Below, one piece after another: positions 6,918-9,219 of a DNA stretch of 9,219 bases. How positions within the stretch are numbered: the stretch's first letter is position 1; every line of letters begins with the position of its first letter. The notes under the pieces were generated by a model. The model saw only the letters and a list, made by a program, of their open reading frames with translations, was not told the origin of the DNA and did no database searches. This stretch comes from Actinomycetota bacterium (GTDB lineage Bacteria > Actinomycetota > Actinomycetes > S36-B12 > UBA5976): positions 1 to 9,219 of the forward strand of contig RGCY01000034.1 in assembly GCA_009918865.1 (NCBI GenBank), read 5' to 3'. The position numbers and the translations under genes were made by a program.

Positions 6918-8267
6918 GTGAACCTGTTCTCAAAGCGCCAGGCAAAAATCGCTGGTGCCATTCTCGTTGCTGGTGCCCTTGTGGCATCCCCGGCAATTGC
7001 CGAACTGATTGGTGATGGCGCCCTCGATGGCACGCCGCGTGTGATGCTCTCGGGCGGATCCGACACCACCTACGCAGCGCAGGTCAAACTGAACACGCTG
7101 TACAACGAGGCACCTGGCTGCTTCCAAACTGTGATCTCGGGCGTGGCCACTGCCGACTTTGGCAAGTGCTTGTCCGGCAAGACCCCCACGACTCCTCCGG
7201 CTCTCTCTGACTCTGTCGTCAACCCGCAGCACGACACTGTTGCTGAGCTTTACCCAATCGGTTCGGGTAACGGCATCAAGCAGTTGCTCGATGGTGGCGT
7301 CACCCCAGGTGTTCCGGCACTGTCATTCGCACGTTCATCGCGCGCCCTCGCAGCAGGTAACGAAACTAAGTACCTGAACTCAAGCGCATTCGCAGCAGAC
7401 GGTATCTCGTGGTTCCACTTCACCAAGGTGGCCAACAAGGCAACCGTTCACGCGAAGCTGAACACACTCACGTTGGCGCAACTCGCTGGCGTCTACAAGG
7501 GTTCCATCAAGTCGTGGAATGAACTCATGCCAGATGACAACGTGCTCGGCGTGATGAATGCTTACAAGGACAGCAACGGCAAGTCCATTGCTGTAGGAAA
7601 GAACAACGGAAACCCAGAAACTGACCCGTCGAAGAAGTACAAGACCTACGTCGCGATCAAGGTCTTCATGGCTCAAGACGGTTCCGGTACCCGCTCAACT
7701 TGGGACGCTGGTGTCAAGGCTGGCGACTCCACCTACGCGGCAGCCGCTCAGGTGAACGACGCCAACGGCAACTGCTTGAACTACTGCCGCATCTTCGAGA
7801 ACAACGCCGCACTGATTCCGGCTGCTGACGCACCGACCGCGTTCTACTACTTCTCCTACGGTCGCTACACCCAGCGCAACACCGACCTGAAGTTGGCTGC
7901 CGCTGTGTACAAGCCCGGCGCGATGGTGGGTAACTCCACTGGTCAGACCAACTGGGCAGACTCGTTGGGTCAGATTGCTGGCACTGACGTCACCCCGACG
8001 ACCATCCTGAACAAGACCTTCCCGATCAACCGGTTCCTCTACCTCATCACGAAGCAGAACCCGGCCGCGACGGTGAAGAACTACGTGAACTTCCTCTGCT
8101 CGGCGTCCATGGACACAGCAAAGGGTGCTAACGGTCTGGCATTGCGTCCTCAGATTGAGGCCGCGCTCAAGGCTGAAGGCTTCGTTCCGTTGACCAAGGG
8201 TGTCGACGGTGGGTTGGACAACAACCCGGCTCAGTCCTACTGCAGGACCACGGTCGCAACCGGCTGA
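6918..8267 (+). CDS. Exported PstS-like phosphate/anion-binding protein, probably highly expressed
   Basis: A 449-residue secreted binding protein from GTG 6918. In-frame starts back to 6645 would overlap the pseudo-sortase gene and put about 90 residues before the signal peptide. Residues 1-28 are a signal peptide (SKRQAKIAGAILVAGALVA, ending AIA); there is no Cys, so no lipobox. The mature protein has LSGGSDTTY (44-52) in place of the first PstS loop, GSGNG (115-119), and QDGSGTR (253-259), matching the second anion loop with Ser, Gly and Thr kept. Six Cys (68, 84, 286, 290, 394, 442) suggest disulfides outside the cell. It is longer than typical PstS (about 330-370). Almost all Lys codons are AAG and nearly all Phe codons TTC, unlike its neighbours, indicating strong expression. 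A strong hairpin follows the stop. Phosphate is the likely ligand from context; another oxyanion or organic phosphate is possible. Confidence 0.88.
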   Translation: MNLFSKRQAKIAGAILVAGALVASPAIAELIGDGALDGTPRVMLSGGSDTTYAAQVKLNTLYNEAPGCFQTVISGVATADFGKCLSGKTPTTPPALSDSVVNPQHDTVAELYPIGSGNGIKQLLDGGVTPGVPALSFARSSRALAAGNETKYLNSSAFAADGISWFHFTKVANKATVHAKLNTLTLAQLAGVYKGSIKSWNELMPDDNVLGVMNAYKDSNGKSIAVGKNNGNPETDPSKKYKTYVAIKVFMAQDGSGTRSTWDAGVKAGDSTYAAAAQVNDANGNCLNYCRIFENNAALIPAADAPTAFYYFSYGRYTQRNTDLKLAAAVYKPGAMVGNSTGQTNWADSLGQIAGTDVTPTTILNKTFPINRFLYLITKQNPAATVKNYVNFLCSASMDTAKGANGLALRPQIEAALKAEGFVPLTKGVDGGLDNNPAQSYCRTTVATG

Positions 8268-8284
8268 TTGTCCTCTTCAAGGGT

Positions 8285-8323
8285 CGAAGGCCCCGGCGCG
8301 GTTCCCCTGCGCCGGGGCCTTCG
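8285..8323 (+). terminator. Strong hairpin terminator after the PstS-like gene
   Basis: CGAAGGCCCCGGCGC (8285-8299) pairs perfectly with GCGCCGGGGCCTTCG (8309-8323) around a 9-base loop, giving a 15-bp GC-rich stem 17 bases after the stop codon. Only a short pyrimidine run (GCTTTCTC) follows, so it is a GC-rich actinobacterial type rather than a classic U-tract terminator. Its strength fits a highly expressed gene upstream and insulates the Nudix gene. Confidence 0.88.
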
Positions 8324-8365
8324 GCTTTCTCAGGAGCGGCACTGCTTTGTGGGACACTGCACGCT

Positions 8366-8839
8366 ATGCGCAATCTTCGAATCACCCACGCAGAAGATGG
8401 GCGCCGGGTGGTGTCGGCAGCGGCCATTTTTAAGCGCGGTTCACAGGGCCAGTGGGTCATTCTCACTGCGCGGCGAACCGAACCCGAAGAGTTCGCAGGT
8501 GGGTGGGAACTGCCGGGTGGCAAGGTTGACCCAGGTGAAACCGTTGGCGAAGCGCTGGTGCGCGAAGTAGCCGAAGAACTTGGGATTGAGATTGTCGTCG
8601 GCGAATTAGTTCCGGGGCCAGACCTACTGCAGGGTTGGCCACTTGGTGACTACGGAGTGATGCTTGTTCACACCGCATACCTCCTCGATGTTGATGACTA
8701 CCCTGAACCGATTGAGCAACATGATGCAGTGGCGTGGGTTGGGCTTTCCAATCTAGATCAAGTTCCGTGGCTACCTGCTGATCGCGCACCCGCGGTTGCT
8801 GCCTTTGGCGTTGTCGCAGCCGCAGAGCCGCTGCCATAG
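8366..8839 (+). CDS. Nudix hydrolase, MutT-like
   Basis: A 157-residue cytoplasmic Nudix pyrophosphohydrolase. The Nudix box is complete at residues 52-74: Gly52, Glu58, then RE at 66-67 and EE at 70-71 followed by LGI, matching GX5EX7REUXEEXGU, with the metal-binding glutamates present. The preceding GGWELPGG (45-52) and LTARR (33-37) are typical of MutT-type 8-oxo-dGTP or nucleoside triphosphate hydrolases, but substrate cannot be set from sequence alone. Length fits this group. The ATG has no clear Shine-Dalgarno; a GGAG about 30 bases upstream is too far. The stop lies nine bases before the typA start, so the two are probably co-transcribed. It is separated from the phosphate genes by a terminator. 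Confidence 0.93.
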   Translation: MRNLRITHAEDGRRVVSAAAIFKRGSQGQWVILTARRTEPEEFAGGWELPGGKVDPGETVGEALVREVAEELGIEIVVGELVPGPDLLQGWPLGDYGVMLVHTAYLLDVDDYPEPIEQHDAVAWVGLSNLDQVPWLPADRAPAVAAFGVVAAAEPLP

Positions 8840-8848
8840 GCTCATCTG

Positions 8849-9219
8849 GTGTCTGGAACCGATTCCCCTTCATCCATCGCAGCAAAATCCGCATCTGCCG
8901 CTGGGCTCGCAAAGCGAGATGACCTGCGCAATGTGGCCATCATCGCTCACGTTGACCATGGCAAGACCACGCTCGTCGACGCCATGCTCAGGCAAACTGG
9001 GGCCTTCGCTGCACACGAAGAGTTAACTGATCGAGTTATGGACTCCATGGATTTGGAGCGCGAAAAGGGCATCACGATTCTTGCCAAGAACACGGCGGTG
9101 CGTTACCGCGCCGATGGCGGCGATATCACCATCAATGTGATTGACACCCCAGGTCACGCAGATTTCGGCGGTGAGGTTGAGCGCGGTCTGCAGATGGTCG
9201 ATGGTGTGGTGCTACTCGT
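8849..9219 (+). CDS. typA: Translational GTPase TypA/BipA (N-terminal part, cut by window edge)
   Basis: Ribosome-associated translation-factor GTPase of the TypA/BipA family, involved in ribosome assembly and stress adaptation. I translated 123 codons from the GTG at 8849; the frame is open at the window end. The P-loop is AHVDHGKTT (33-41). The region RVMDSMDLEREKGITILAKN (62-81), which includes switch I, is diagnostic for TypA rather than LepA or EF-G. The G3 motif DTPGHADFGGEVER (99-112) also fits. A 25-residue polar N-terminal extension rich in Ser and Ala precedes the usual start. No in-frame ATG exists before the G domain, and the Nudix stop is nine bases upstream, so GTG 8849 (or CTG 8846) is the only plausible start. 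The Shine-Dalgarno is weak, which suggests coupling to the Nudix gene. Confidence 0.95.
   Translation, partial: MSGTDSPSSIAAKSASAAGLAKRDDLRNVAIIAHVDHGKTTLVDAMLRQTGAFAAHEELTDRVMDSMDLEREKGITILAKNTAVRYRADGGDITINVIDTPGHADFGGEVERGLQMVDGVVLL

Overview
The window reads as a chromosomal segment of an actinobacterium (Actinomycetota). It looks moderately GC-rich by eye. Several genes start with GTG, genes overlap by 1-4 bases, one protein carries a neocarzinostatin-like domain (a fold known mainly from actinomycetes), and there is a sortase-fold membrane protein. The lineage is an inference from gene style; no rRNA or other marker is present to fix it more precisely.

Layout. Positions 1-3799 hold a tightly packed minus-strand phosphate transport operon in the order pstC-pstA-pstB-pstS, with pstS last and cut by the window edge. 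A short divergent region (3800-3998) carries tandem 11-base units resembling PHO boxes facing pstC. On the plus strand, 3999-8267 hold a three-gene set: (i) a 596-residue exported protein with a neocarzinostatin-like domain, a PstS-like domain with an altered anion-binding loop, a Ser/Thr/Pro-rich stalk and a C-terminal membrane anchor; (ii) overlapping it by 4 bases, a 306-residue membrane protein with a clear sortase fold in which the catalytic His, Cys and probably Arg are all replaced; (iii) after 211 bases with a possible PHO box, a 449-residue exported PstS-like binding protein with an intact SGTR anion motif and the codon bias of a highly expressed gene. A very strong hairpin (8285-8323) closes this set. 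Positions 8366-9219 hold an unrelated housekeeping pair: a Nudix hydrolase and the start of typA/bipA.

How the parts may work together. PstS, PstC, PstA and PstB form a standard high-affinity phosphate ABC importer. The divergent set adds two more PstS-like proteins and a sortase-like membrane protein. None of the three binding proteins has a convincing lipobox, so in a single-membrane cell the ordinary way of tethering them is missing. The most interesting hypothesis is that the membrane-anchored neocarzinostatin/PstS-like protein and the pseudo-sortase form a non-catalytic surface scaffold that holds or senses phosphate-binding proteins near the transporter. This rests on domain reading and gene order only and is untested.

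No RNA genes, CRISPR arrays, insertion sequences or other mobile elements were seen. No gene-free stretch exceeds about 210 bases.
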